A stretch of DNA of 64,000 bases, taken from positions 527,925 through 591,924 of the forward strand of contig NZ_PZJV01000006.1 in NCBI RefSeq assembly GCF_003206155.1, given 5' to 3'. This stretch comes from Salinicola halophilus. Its GTDB lineage: Bacteria > Pseudomonadota > Gammaproteobacteria > Pseudomonadales > Halomonadaceae. The translations under genes were made by a program, and so were the position numbers. The notes under the pieces are model-generated. The model was not told where the DNA came from, made no database searches, and worked only from the letters and a program-made list of their open reading frames with translations. This document shows positions 25,809-33,728 of the stretch, in pieces. Position 1 is the stretch's first letter. Each line of letters opens with the position of its first letter.

Positions 25809-26967
25809 GCAACGAGAGCAATCAATCATTGGTCGAAGCAGCGATCGAGCGGCCAAGAGAAAGTTCATCATCAATGAGATCCGAAGGCTGGGGCAGCTAA
25901 GCAGAAGCGCTTTGGCTGAATCGACTGGACTTAGCCCGGCCACCGTGTCTTCCATCGTTTCAGAACTTCTGGAAGAAGACCTGGTCGTTGAAGACACCGC
26001 CTCGGTCAGCGCCGGGGGCCGAAGGCCCACCCCCATGCGAATTAACTACACCACACGCCTGGCCATTGGTATCAAGCTGAAATCCGACAGCATTGAATGC
26101 GTGCTCACGGACATGTCGACCGCCCCGATCGACAAGCTGACGACGGCGCTGCCATCGCTGGACCCCGAAGCCGTGTGCCAGATCTGTGCAGAAGCAATTG
26201 CACAGCTCATGGAGACCCAGGCAAGAGACACCAAGAATCTGATCGGGGTGGGTGTCTCTATTCCGGCTTTTGTCGACGCTGAAACAGGGGTTTGTAAAAC
26301 AAGCCATCGCTTTGGCTGGAAGGACATTCACTTCGCCGGCATGCTGCAAAATAAACTGGGTATCAAGGTGAAAATCGAAGACGACAGTCACGCCTTCGCG
26401 CTGGCGCATGCACTTTTTGGCGTGGGGATTAATCACGCCTCATTTGCCACTGTCGCCGTCGGTGAAGGGATCAGTTATGAAATGATCCTCGATGGCAAAC
26501 TGCATCGCGGTAATACCGGAGCGGCCGGAAAACTCGGCCACATGTGTCACGATCCACATGGCGCACGCTGCGAATGCGGTCGATACGGCTGCCTTCAGGT
26601 CAAAAATTCCATTTCCGGGATGCTGAGTACGCTGGACCTGAATGATCCGCAATGGTCCTTTCGCACTCGCCTGGACAGGCTTCTGGCCTGTCTTGCGTCA
26701 GGCGATGAAAAAGCAATGTCAACCGTCAGAGACGCAGGCCATACGGTCGGAAAATATCTTGCTGACATGACGGCCGTAACGGATGTCGATCCCGTTGTGA
26801 TCGGCGGCGAAGTGGTAGAGCTTGGTGAGTATTTCTTTGACGCTTTCAACGAGGCACTGAACAGGTATTCACTCCATGGCCCCATACGCACTTACATCGA
26901 CAATGAAGATAATTTCTGGAGCCGTGGCGCCGCTGCCCTGGTGACCCAGGAAGTCTTTGGTTTTTAA
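25807..26967 (+). CDS. ROK-family transcriptional repressor (NagC/XylR type)
   Basis: 386 residues. N-terminal winged HTH (NEIRRLGQLSRSALAESTG, LSPATVSSIVSELLEE), then an actin-like ROK domain with the zinc-binding segment GHMCHDPHGARCECGRYGCL. A GTG at 25807 is the only reasonable start: an in-frame TAA immediately precedes it and no ATG follows for a long way. No Shine-Dalgarno is visible. ROK repressors bind a sugar or sugar phosphate and release DNA. Divergent from the sugar transport-GH42 operon, which it presumably controls. Same low-GC composition as the operon. Confidence 0.88.
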   Translation: MQREQSIIGRSSDRAAKRKFIINEIRRLGQLSRSALAESTGLSPATVSSIVSELLEEDLVVEDTASVSAGGRRPTPMRINYTTRLAIGIKLKSDSIECVLTDMSTAPIDKLTTALPSLDPEAVCQICAEAIAQLMETQARDTKNLIGVGVSIPAFVDAETGVCKTSHRFGWKDIHFAGMLQNKLGIKVKIEDDSHAFALAHALFGVGINHASFATVAVGEGISYEMILDGKLHRGNTGAAGKLGHMCHDPHGARCECGRYGCLQVKNSISGMLSTLDLNDPQWSFRTRLDRLLACLASGDEKAMSTVRDAGHTVGKYLADMTAVTDVDPVVIGGEVVELGEYFFDAFNEALNRYSLHGPIRTYIDNEDNFWSRGAAALVTQEVFGF

Positions 26968-27161
26968 CGACATCGATATGTTCATCGCCGTTCGCTATGT
27001 CACAGCGCAGAATGAATTTGTGCTGGGTGTGATTAATAATCCCTCTTCTACCGTTGGTCTTGACTGTTGATGGCCGCGACCGACTAGACGCCAAGCGAAC
27101 CAACAGGGACCTAATTCGAGAGGCCAGCCAGTCGATTCCGTCTTAAAGTGCGTCGACGGTC
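26968..27161. other. Non-coding junction at the right edge of the sugar island
   Basis: No gene can be supported here. Composition changes from AT-richer (island) back to GC-rich backbone at about 27070-27120. I looked for terminal inverted repeats, a transposase remnant or a tRNA end and saw none. Confidence 0.5.
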
Positions 27162-27281
27162 ATGGCACTCACGCCGAGCGCCAATCAGCTGGTGTCTCTG
27201 GCGAACGGGTTTCGTGCGGGGTTCGCGTCCGCGATGATCGGGCTCGCCGGCTGGCTGGCGCTGGAGAAGCGCCCCGGTTGA
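27162..27281 (+). pseudogene. 3' remnant of a transporter-like gene (probable MFS C-terminus)
   Basis: A 39-residue frame, too short for a transporter, starts MALTPSANQLVSLANG, continues with a single hydrophobic segment (FRAGFASAMIGLAGWLAL) and stops after EKRPG. This looks like the last helix and basic tail of a major-facilitator permease. An in-frame TAA at 27144 closes the frame upstream and the rest of the gene is missing. Its position directly at the island edge suggests that the incoming DNA replaced or broke the original gene. Family assignment is tentative. Confidence 0.45.
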
Positions 27282-27288
27282 GCGGCGT

Positions 27289-28200
27289 TCAGAGGCCGGC
27301 GCCGGTTTCATGGTCACCGCGTTCCGTGACCACGGCATCGATCAGCGCGATGAAGTCGTCGAAGGCGGGATGGGTCAGGCTCGGCGAGTGGTGAATCTCC
27401 AGAATCGCCGGCGGTAGCGGTGGCAGGCCCTCTGCCTCTCCCAGCGCTCGCCAGTCGACGGGGAGCGAACGACGATCGGCGAGGGTGACGGCCTGGCCTC
27501 GATTGACGATGACGCGTAGCCCGCTCGGGCTCTGGCTGGTCGCGTCGAGGCGCCAGCTGCGATCGATATGCGCCAGCGCGGCGATCGCCCTGCGGCGATA
27601 GATGCACTGTTCGGGAAAGAGCGCGAGGGGAATCGGCCCCGCCGGTGGTAGCCGAAAGGTCTCGTGCGCGGCCCACACCACCTCTTCGGCCGCGACTTGG
27701 CGCCCACCGCTATCCTCGGCGTGCTGTACCGCCAGCACGATGTCCAACGCCCCTTGTTCCAGCTGTTCGAGCAGCTCCGTCGACATGCGGCAGTGAATGT
27801 GGACTCGTACCTCGGGGTGGGCGGCGCTGAAGCGTTCCAGCAGCGCAGGCAGCCAGGTGTCGGCGTAGTCTTCGGGCAGGCCGAATCGCAGCGTGATCGG
27901 TTGGACGCGACCCAGCGCCGAAAGCGCCTCGCGCTGCAACAGCAGCAGGCGCCGGGCGTAGATCAAGAACGTCTCGCCTTCGGCCGTCAGCGTCAGCTGG
28001 CGATGTCCGCGCTCGATCAGGCGCGCGTCGAGACGCGATTCCAGCGTACGGATACGCAGACTGATGGTGGACTGTGTCTTGTGCAGATGACGCGCGGCGG
28101 CGGTGAAGCCGCCGCTGTCGGCGACCGTCACGAAGGCGAGCAGCAGATCGCTGTCCAGACCCGGCGCGCCCAGGTTATCGGAAATGCCGATGGATGCCAT
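27289..28200 (-). CDS. LysR-family transcriptional regulator
   Basis: 303 residues, normal length. Winged HTH LLLAFVTVADSGGFTAAARHLHKTQSTISLRIRTLE in two parts (about residues 16-50), then an effector domain opening ITLRFGLPEDYADTWLPALL. The ATG at 28200 gives the standard LysR N-terminal spacing; the longer in-frame extension to 28254 adds unlikely sequence. It is divergent from an isopenicillin-N-synthase-like oxygenase gene, which is its most probable target. The gap contains an 8-bp tandem repeat. Confidence 0.87.
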   Translation of the reverse strand: MASIGISDNLGAPGLDSDLLLAFVTVADSGGFTAAARHLHKTQSTISLRIRTLESRLDARLIERGHRQLTLTAEGETFLIYARRLLLLQREALSALGRVQPITLRFGLPEDYADTWLPALLERFSAAHPEVRVHIHCRMSTELLEQLEQGALDIVLAVQHAEDSGGRQVAAEEVVWAAHETFRLPPAGPIPLALFPEQCIYRRRAIAALAHIDRSWRLDATSQSPSGLRVIVNRGQAVTLADRRSLPVDWRALGEAEGLPPLPPAILEIHHSPSLTHPAFDDFIALIDAVVTERGDHETGAGL

Positions 28201-28286
28201 TGGAATGACTCGTTTCACTGATGAGGTGGCGAGGTGCAGCATAGCGGCGGCCACGGCCGGGGCTCAAACGGGTCCGGTCGCCACTC

Positions 28287-28326
28287 GGATCGCCGGATCG
28301 CCGAATCGCCGAATCGCCGGATCGCC
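28287..28326. repeat. Five 8-bp tandem repeats in the LysR-oxygenase gap
   Basis: Five units of GGATCGCC or GAATCGCC in direct succession, followed by a broken sixth (GGAGCG). Lies 87 bases upstream of the LysR start and 155 bases before the oxygenase start, so it could alter spacing in the divergent promoter. Confidence 0.8.
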
Positions 28327-28480
28327 GGAGCGTCGTTGCCTCGGGCCCGTTGGGCCGATGGCCGATGGGGCGCGCCCGGCGACGGCGATCTTGCAACACG
28401 GCCTCGCCGCTTGCGACCGGCGTGAGCTCCCGGACGCGTCTCTCCCTGTTCCCTGAGGCTTTTTGAGCCGTGAGAGGACC

Positions 28481-29491
28481 ATGTCTACGCATCTGATTCC
28501 GCATATCGATCTGACGCCGCTGCTCGAGGGCGGTTTCGACCGGCAAGCGGTCGTCGCCGCGATCACCGAGGCGGCCTGCCACTCCGGCTTCATGACGGTG
28601 GGGCTGACGCCTAGCCAGCTCGACCTGCCGGACGACATCCACGCCCGGCTGCTGCGCTTTTTCACGCTTCAGGCCGACGCCAAGCGCGACTTGGCGCGAC
28701 ACAAGTTCGTCCCCGCCAACCGCAACGTCTACCGCGGCTACTTCCCGCCGCAGGACGAGGACCCGACCTGGAAAGAGGGCATCGATCTGGGGCCCGACGT
28801 GGCGCATCCGGCGCGTGCTCTGACCGCCAGCGACGATATCGCCGCTGACGATCCGCTGCGCGAGCCGACGCCGCAGCCGGCGGCGTCGGCCCTGCCCGGC
28901 TGGCGCGAGGACACCGCCGCCTACTATGCGGCGATGGAAACCCTCGGCCGCCGGATCGCCGGGGCGCTCGCCGAGGGGCTCGAGATCCCCCGCGAGACGC
29001 TGGTCGCGCCCTTCGATGCCGGCAATTCTACCCTGCGCCTGATCCACTACCCCGAGCGCCCGGCCGAGACGCTGGCGACGATGCCGGCGGTGGATGGCGA
29101 GGGCGACGCGCGACGCTGGCTGGTCGGCGTGCCGCACTTCGACAACGGTTTCATTACGCTGCTGTGGCAGGACCAGGTCGGCGGACTGCAGGTGCGAACG
29201 CCAAGCGGCGGCTGGGAAGAGGTGCCGCCGCGAAAGAATGCGCTGGTGGTCAATTTCGGTCGGCTGCTGGCGGACTGGTCCGGCGGGCGCATTCAGGCGA
29301 CCGAGCACCGCATCGTCGGCGGTACGCGCTCGCGCCACTCGATCCCGTTCTTCTTCGAGCCGGCGGTGGACGCGGTGATCGAATCCCCGAGCGGTGACGA
29401 CCGCTACGTCTACGGCGATCGCCTGTGGGAGCGGATGTCCGCTTTCGTCGAATTCCAGGGGCTCGAACGTCGTTCGCCGGGCGTGTCCTGA
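28481..29491 (+). CDS. Isopenicillin N synthase-like 2-oxoglutarate/Fe(II) dioxygenase
   Basis: 336 residues. N-terminal DIOX_N-type part (LIPHIDLTPLLEG, GFMTVGL), then the double-stranded beta helix with iron ligands His219, Asp221 (VPHFDNG) and His276 (TEHRIVGG), and the 2-oxoglutarate anchor Arg285-x-Ser287. Such enzymes hydroxylate or desaturate small molecules. Start ATG 28481 is preceded by GAGAGG. The region 92-145 is a proline-rich insertion typical of bacterial members. Substrate unknown; the neighbourhood (BCCT carrier, betaine-type receptor, Ldh_2 reductase) hints at small zwitterionic amino acid-like compounds, but that is only suggestive. Confidence 0.87.
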   Translation: MSTHLIPHIDLTPLLEGGFDRQAVVAAITEAACHSGFMTVGLTPSQLDLPDDIHARLLRFFTLQADAKRDLARHKFVPANRNVYRGYFPPQDEDPTWKEGIDLGPDVAHPARALTASDDIAADDPLREPTPQPAASALPGWREDTAAYYAAMETLGRRIAGALAEGLEIPRETLVAPFDAGNSTLRLIHYPERPAETLATMPAVDGEGDARRWLVGVPHFDNGFITLLWQDQVGGLQVRTPSGGWEEVPPRKNALVVNFGRLLADWSGGRIQATEHRIVGGTRSRHSIPFFFEPAVDAVIESPSGDDRYVYGDRLWERMSAFVEFQGLERRSPGVS

Positions 29492-29752
29492 TTCGTTGCC
29501 CGGTATCGGCGCGTCGTCCCGCCGGGCCGGTGAAAGGCTAACTATCCTGAATCGAGGTGAATGGCGATACCGTTTGGCCATGACACTGCTTGGTCGCGAT
29601 ACCGCTTGATCGCTCTCATCGGCACGAGACGCCGACGAGAGTGAACGACCCATTCGGGTCCTGGAAGGAAATAACCGCGGACACCGCCCATGAACGACGC
29701 CCCACCGTGAGGCGCGCGGTGATCCGCCATAACGAAAAAGGGAGTTGACGCA

Positions 29753-31396
29753 ATGTCCAAACGCATCGATTGGCCGACGTTCATCGGCGCTTTCGTGTTG
29801 CTGCTAGTAGTAGCGGTACCGCTCGTACTCTTTCCCGATGCCGGCGCCCGCTGGGTGCTCGCGGCGAAGAATTTCGTCACGGAACAGCTCGGCGTGCTCT
29901 ATCTGCTGCTGGGCGTCGTCGCCGTGGGGTTCATGGTCTATGTCATCTTCAGCGATCTGGGGCAGATCAAGCTCGGCGACGCCGATGAGCGGCCGGAATT
30001 CCGGACCTGGTCGTGGGCGGCGATGCTGTTCTGCGGCGGTATCGGCGCGAGCATCCTCTACTGGTCGGTGATCGAGTGGATGTACTACATCCAGAGCCCG
30101 CCGTTCGAGATCGAGCCGATGTCGAACGAGGCGGCGCGCTGGGCCGCGACCTACGGCATCTTCCACTGGGGCATCGTCACCTGGTCGATCTATCTGATTC
30201 CCTCCTTGCCAATGGCCTACTTCCTTCATGTGCGCAAGCGAAGCGTCTTGAAGGTGAGTCAGGCGATGCTGCCGGTGCTGGGCGACAAGCTCGCCAACGG
30301 CTGGCTGGGCAAGCTGATCGACATTCTCTTCATCTTCGGCCTGATGGCGGGGACCGCGACCACGCTCGGTCTGGCGGCCCCGCTGATCAACGAGGGCGTG
30401 CACGAGATGTTCGGCGTACCGCTGGGCATCGGGCCGCAGCTGATCGTGCTGCTGGTCTGCACGGCGATCTTCGGCTGGAGCGCCTGGTCCGGTCTCAAGA
30501 AGGGCATCAAGATCCTGTCGGACATCAATCTGTGGCTGGCGCTGGGGCTGCTGGTCTTCGTCTTCGTGCTCGGGCCGACGCTGTTCATGGCCAACACTGG
30601 GCTGGATGCGATCGGGCGGATGCTCTCCAACCTGATCCGCATGGCGACCTGGACCGAGGCGTTCGGCGGTATCGACGGGTTTCCCGACTCCAGCTTCCCG
30701 CAGAGCTGGACCATGTTCTACTGGGCCTGGTGGCTGGTCTTCTCGCCGACCATGGGCTTTTTCGTGGCGCGAATCTCGCGGGGGCGCACGGTACGCCAGA
30801 TGGTGGCCGGGGGGATCTTCTTCGGCAGCCTGGGCTGCGCGGCTTTCTTCATCACGCTGGGGAACTTCGGGCTCTATATGCAGCTGACCGGCCAGCTCGA
30901 TGCCGTCTCCCTACTCAACGATCAAGGGCCGACGGCGGCGATGTTCGCCGTACTCCACGAGCTGCCCCTGGCCTGGGTCGCGATTGCCGCCTTCACCATT
31001 CTGGCGGTGCTGTTCACGGCGACCAGTTTCGACTCCACCTCCTACATTCTCGCCGCGGCGGTGGAGAAGAAGCTGGAGGGCGGCGAGCCGATGCGCTGGA
31101 ATCGGCTGTTCTGGGCCATCTCGCTGTCGATTCTGCCGGCGATCCTGATGTGGCTGGGCGGACTCGAGACCCTGCAGACCGCCAGCGTCGTCGGTGGTCT
31201 GCCGCTGCTCCCCATCGCCGTACTGCTGATGGTCTCCTTCGTGCGGGCGGCGAAGTACGACATGCGCTATCAGCCGGACTACAGCGACCCGGAGATCGCC
31301 ATCGAAACATTTCCTCGACACGACCCGTGGACGGAGAAAGGGGACTGGGACAACACCGGAGAGCACGCATCGAACGAGCGCTCGAATTCGGCATGA
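29753..31396 (+). CDS. BCCT-family betaine/carnitine/choline transporter
   Basis: 547 residues, twelve membrane helices. The BCCT signature tryptophan region reads SWTMFYWAWWLVFSPTMG, followed by FFVARISRGRTVR. The segment CGGIGASILYWSVIEWMYY corresponds to helix 3, with GIGAS where Na-dependent BetP has GMGIG, a difference that in family precedent separates Na-coupled from exchanger-type members. The third Trp of the box (WWxxW) is Phe here. Strong ribosome site AAGGGAG nine bases before ATG 29753. Probably imports a compatible solute or quaternary ammonium nutrient. Followed at 180 bases by a betaine-type binding protein gene. Confidence 0.9.
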   Translation: MSKRIDWPTFIGAFVLLLVVAVPLVLFPDAGARWVLAAKNFVTEQLGVLYLLLGVVAVGFMVYVIFSDLGQIKLGDADERPEFRTWSWAAMLFCGGIGASILYWSVIEWMYYIQSPPFEIEPMSNEAARWAATYGIFHWGIVTWSIYLIPSLPMAYFLHVRKRSVLKVSQAMLPVLGDKLANGWLGKLIDILFIFGLMAGTATTLGLAAPLINEGVHEMFGVPLGIGPQLIVLLVCTAIFGWSAWSGLKKGIKILSDINLWLALGLLVFVFVLGPTLFMANTGLDAIGRMLSNLIRMATWTEAFGGIDGFPDSSFPQSWTMFYWAWWLVFSPTMGFFVARISRGRTVRQMVAGGIFFGSLGCAAFFITLGNFGLYMQLTGQLDAVSLLNDQGPTAAMFAVLHELPLAWVAIAAFTILAVLFTATSFDSTSYILAAAVEKKLEGGEPMRWNRLFWAISLSILPAILMWLGGLETLQTASVVGGLPLLPIAVLLMVSFVRAAKYDMRYQPDYSDPEIAIETFPRHDPWTEKGDWDNTGEHASNERSNSA

Positions 31397-31576
31397 TTCG
31401 CGTCGATCTTCGTCGATATTTTGCCGCCGAGACGCTCGATTCGGCGACGAATGCGTTCAGAACGTGAAGATCGCCGAGAAATAGCAGAGACTCGTAGCGT
31501 TTTGCCGTCTCCCACAATAACGGTGGGCGAATGATCCGTGAGACGGGTCGCCGCGCATCGAAATGGATCAACGATC

Positions 31577-32452
31577 ATGAACCAGAACCTTCCTCCGCTG
31601 AGTGCCGCGGCGACGTTTGCCCTGTCACTCTTCTTCTCTTTGCCGGCCACGGCGCAGGACAAATCGCTGACGCTCGGCACCAACAACTGGGCGGAGAACA
31701 TCGCCGTCGCCAACCTGTGGAAGCTCGTGCTCGAGGATCACGACTACGACATCGAGCTGGCCAACGTCGGCAAGAGCGCGCTCTTCGCGGGGATGGCCGC
31801 CCGCGATATCGATTTCTCGCTGGAGCTTTGGCTGCCGTACACCGACAAGGCGTTTCTCGCGCCCTACCAGGAGACGCTGGAGGTTCACGACGCCTGGTAT
31901 GACCGCACCGGGCTGGGGCTGGTGGTGCCGAGCTACGTCGATATCGACAGCATCGACGAGCTTGCCGAGCGCGCCGACGAGTTCGAGTATCAGGGCCGTC
32001 CGACCATTCTGGGCATCGACCCGGGGTCGGCGATCGCCGGCATGACCGATAACGCCATCGACGCCTACGCGCTACCGCTCGAGCAGGTGAATAGTTCCGA
32101 GCCGGCGATGATGTCGGCACTGGGCAGCGCCTACTCCAACCAGGAGCCGATCGTTGTCACCCTGTGGAATCCGCACTGGGCGTTCGCCGATTACGACCTC
32201 AAATACCTCGACGATCCGGAGAAGATTTTTGGTGACGGCGACACCATCTACTGGTTCTCCCGCGAAGGCTTTGCGGCCGACGATCCCTGGCTGACGTCGG
32301 TACTCAACGCCTGGCACATGAGCGACGAGAGCCTGGGCGAGCTGATGTCGGAGATCGAATCCGTGGGCGACCCCGTCGAAGGCGCTCGAGTCTGGCTCGA
32401 CGCCAACCGCGAGCAAGTCGACGGCTGGCTCGCCGCCGGCGGCGACGCCTAG
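31577..32452 (+). CDS. Orphan glycine betaine/carnitine/choline-type substrate-binding protein (OpuAC family)
   Basis: 291 residues with an N-terminal signal peptide (ends SLPATAQD). The mature protein begins SLTLGTNNWAENIAVANLW and contains several conserved aromatic residues (LELWLPYTD, DAWYDRTGLGLVVP, TLWNPHWAF), the pattern used to cage quaternary ammonium groups. It belongs with OpuAC/ProX receptors of ABC importers, but no permease or ATPase gene is in the window. Known orphan receptors (CaiX, CbcX) deliver ligands to a shared transporter elsewhere. ATG 31577 chosen because it begins the signal peptide; Shine-Dalgarno is weak. Confidence 0.87.
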   Translation: MNQNLPPLSAAATFALSLFFSLPATAQDKSLTLGTNNWAENIAVANLWKLVLEDHDYDIELANVGKSALFAGMAARDIDFSLELWLPYTDKAFLAPYQETLEVHDAWYDRTGLGLVVPSYVDIDSIDELAERADEFEYQGRPTILGIDPGSAIAGMTDNAIDAYALPLEQVNSSEPAMMSALGSAYSNQEPIVVTLWNPHWAFADYDLKYLDDPEKIFGDGDTIYWFSREGFAADDPWLTSVLNAWHMSDESLGELMSEIESVGDPVEGARVWLDANREQVDGWLAAGGDA

Positions 32453-32524
32453 CGTTCCCTCAACGCTGGCGGGGCGTTCACGCTTATCCGGCGTTTCCTC
32501 AGCGCTTGCCGGGCGTTCACGCTT
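32452..32524. repeat. 34-bp direct repeat between convergent genes
   Basis: Copies at 32452-32485 and 32491-32524 agree at 30 of 34 positions and are separated by five bases. The second copy also holds half of a CTCAGC/GCTGAG hairpin closing at 32531. They fill most of the 86-base gap between the binding-protein gene and the convergent Ldh_2 gene, and may serve as a two-way terminator-like structure. Confidence 0.7.
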
Positions 32525-32538
32525 GCTGAGCGTCCGTG

Positions 32539-33549
32539 CTAGGTCAGCGCTTCCAGATCCCGGTACAGCGCTTCCGGGATCGTCACGCCCGCTTGGTGGC
32601 TGCGTTCCCGTGCTTCGAATCGGCGCTGGGAGGGCAGCCGTGCGCCTTGATCGAGAATTCGCTCGAAGAGCCGCTCGGCGTGATCGAGCTGGCCGTCCGT
32701 GCGCTCGCCGAGAAAGGCCTTCGGCGACAGCGCGATGATCAGCTCGCCGTGATGCGGTCGGCCAGTGCCGGCGTCGTTGGCGGCTTGAGTCTCGAAGCTC
32801 AGTGCGTCGTCGATCAGTGGGCCTGCGAGCAGCTCGATCATGGTCGAGAGCGCCGAGCCCTTGTGGCCGCCGAAGGGCAGCATGGCGCCCTCGAGAGCGG
32901 CGGTCGGGTCGTTGGTGGGGGCGCCGTCGCGAGCCACGGCCCAGCCGTCGGGGATCGCGTCACCGGCGCGCTGGTGAAGCTCGATCTCGCCGCGGGCGGC
33001 GACGCTGGTGGCGAAGTCGAAGACGTAGGGGTGCGCGCCCGGGCGCGGCCAGGCGAAGGCGAACGGGTTGGTCCCCAGCAGCGCCTGCACGCCGCCGGCG
33101 GGGGCGACGAAGGCCTGCGTCGGGTTCATGGCGATGGCCGCGAGCCCCAGCTCGGCGAGCGCCTCGACCTCGGACCAGAGCGCGGAGAAGTGAAAGCAGC
33201 GGTTGATCGCGAGCACGGCGATGCCGTTCTGTTCCACCTTGACCTGAAGCGCGGCCTTGCCCTGCTCGAAGGCGAGCAGCGAACAGCCGTGACGGGCGTC
33301 GATGCGCACGATCCCCGGTGTCTGGTCGATCACTTGGGGCTCGACACGCGTCTCCAGCGCCCCCTTGCGCGCCGTCTCCACGCAGCCGAGCAGCCGGTAG
33401 AGCCCGTGGGAGTGGCATTCGTCGCGCTGGGCGGCGACGACGCTGCGAGTGATCGCCTCGGCGTGGGCGTCGCTGAAGCCGGCGCCGGCCAGAATGCGAC
33501 GGCTCAGCGATTCGGCCTGCGACAGCGTGAGGGTGACGGTAGCGGACAT
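32539..33549 (-). CDS. Ldh_2-family NAD(P)H oxidoreductase (delta1-piperideine/pyrroline-2-carboxylate reductase-like)
   Basis: 336 residues. Malate/ureidoglycolate/sulfolactate dehydrogenase fold with the family motifs ECHSHGLYRLLG (catalytic His near 48), LGTNPFAFAWPRPG and LPFGGHKGSALSTMIELLAG. The pattern is closest to DpkA-type delta1-piperideine-2-carboxylate / delta1-pyrroline-2-carboxylate reductases, which make L-pipecolate or L-proline in D-lysine/hydroxyproline catabolism. Malate-like or other 2-oxo acid activity cannot be excluded. GAGAG precedes ATG 33549. Convergent with the binding-protein gene. Confidence 0.82.
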   Translation of the reverse strand: MSATVTLTLSQAESLSRRILAGAGFSDAHAEAITRSVVAAQRDECHSHGLYRLLGCVETARKGALETRVEPQVIDQTPGIVRIDARHGCSLLAFEQGKAALQVKVEQNGIAVLAINRCFHFSALWSEVEALAELGLAAIAMNPTQAFVAPAGGVQALLGTNPFAFAWPRPGAHPYVFDFATSVAARGEIELHQRAGDAIPDGWAVARDGAPTNDPTAALEGAMLPFGGHKGSALSTMIELLAGPLIDDALSFETQAANDAGTGRPHHGELIIALSPKAFLGERTDGQLDHAERLFERILDQGARLPSQRRFEARERSHQAGVTIPEALYRDLEALT

Positions 33550-33728
33550 GGAGCTCTCTGCGGGTCGGGGAATCGGCGCCGCGGTATCGCCGGCGATGTG
33601 GCGGCCTAGGGTAGCGGCTCTCGCCGTGGCCGCCCGTTAGACCAAAGTGGCGGTGCGTCGCTCGAGCGCTCAGCGCTCGTTACGCTGCGCCGCCCACGAT
33701 GCCGCGTCACCGAGATCGAATCGCTGCC

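Noticed and set aside
30013-31467. Plus-strand alternative frame over the BCCT gene (484 codons)
   Set aside because: Overlaps the clear BCCT transporter in another frame and reads as low-complexity Arg/Asp/Gly sequence.
32452-32524. Possible CRISPR repeat pair
   Set aside because: Only two copies, a five-base spacer and no cas genes.
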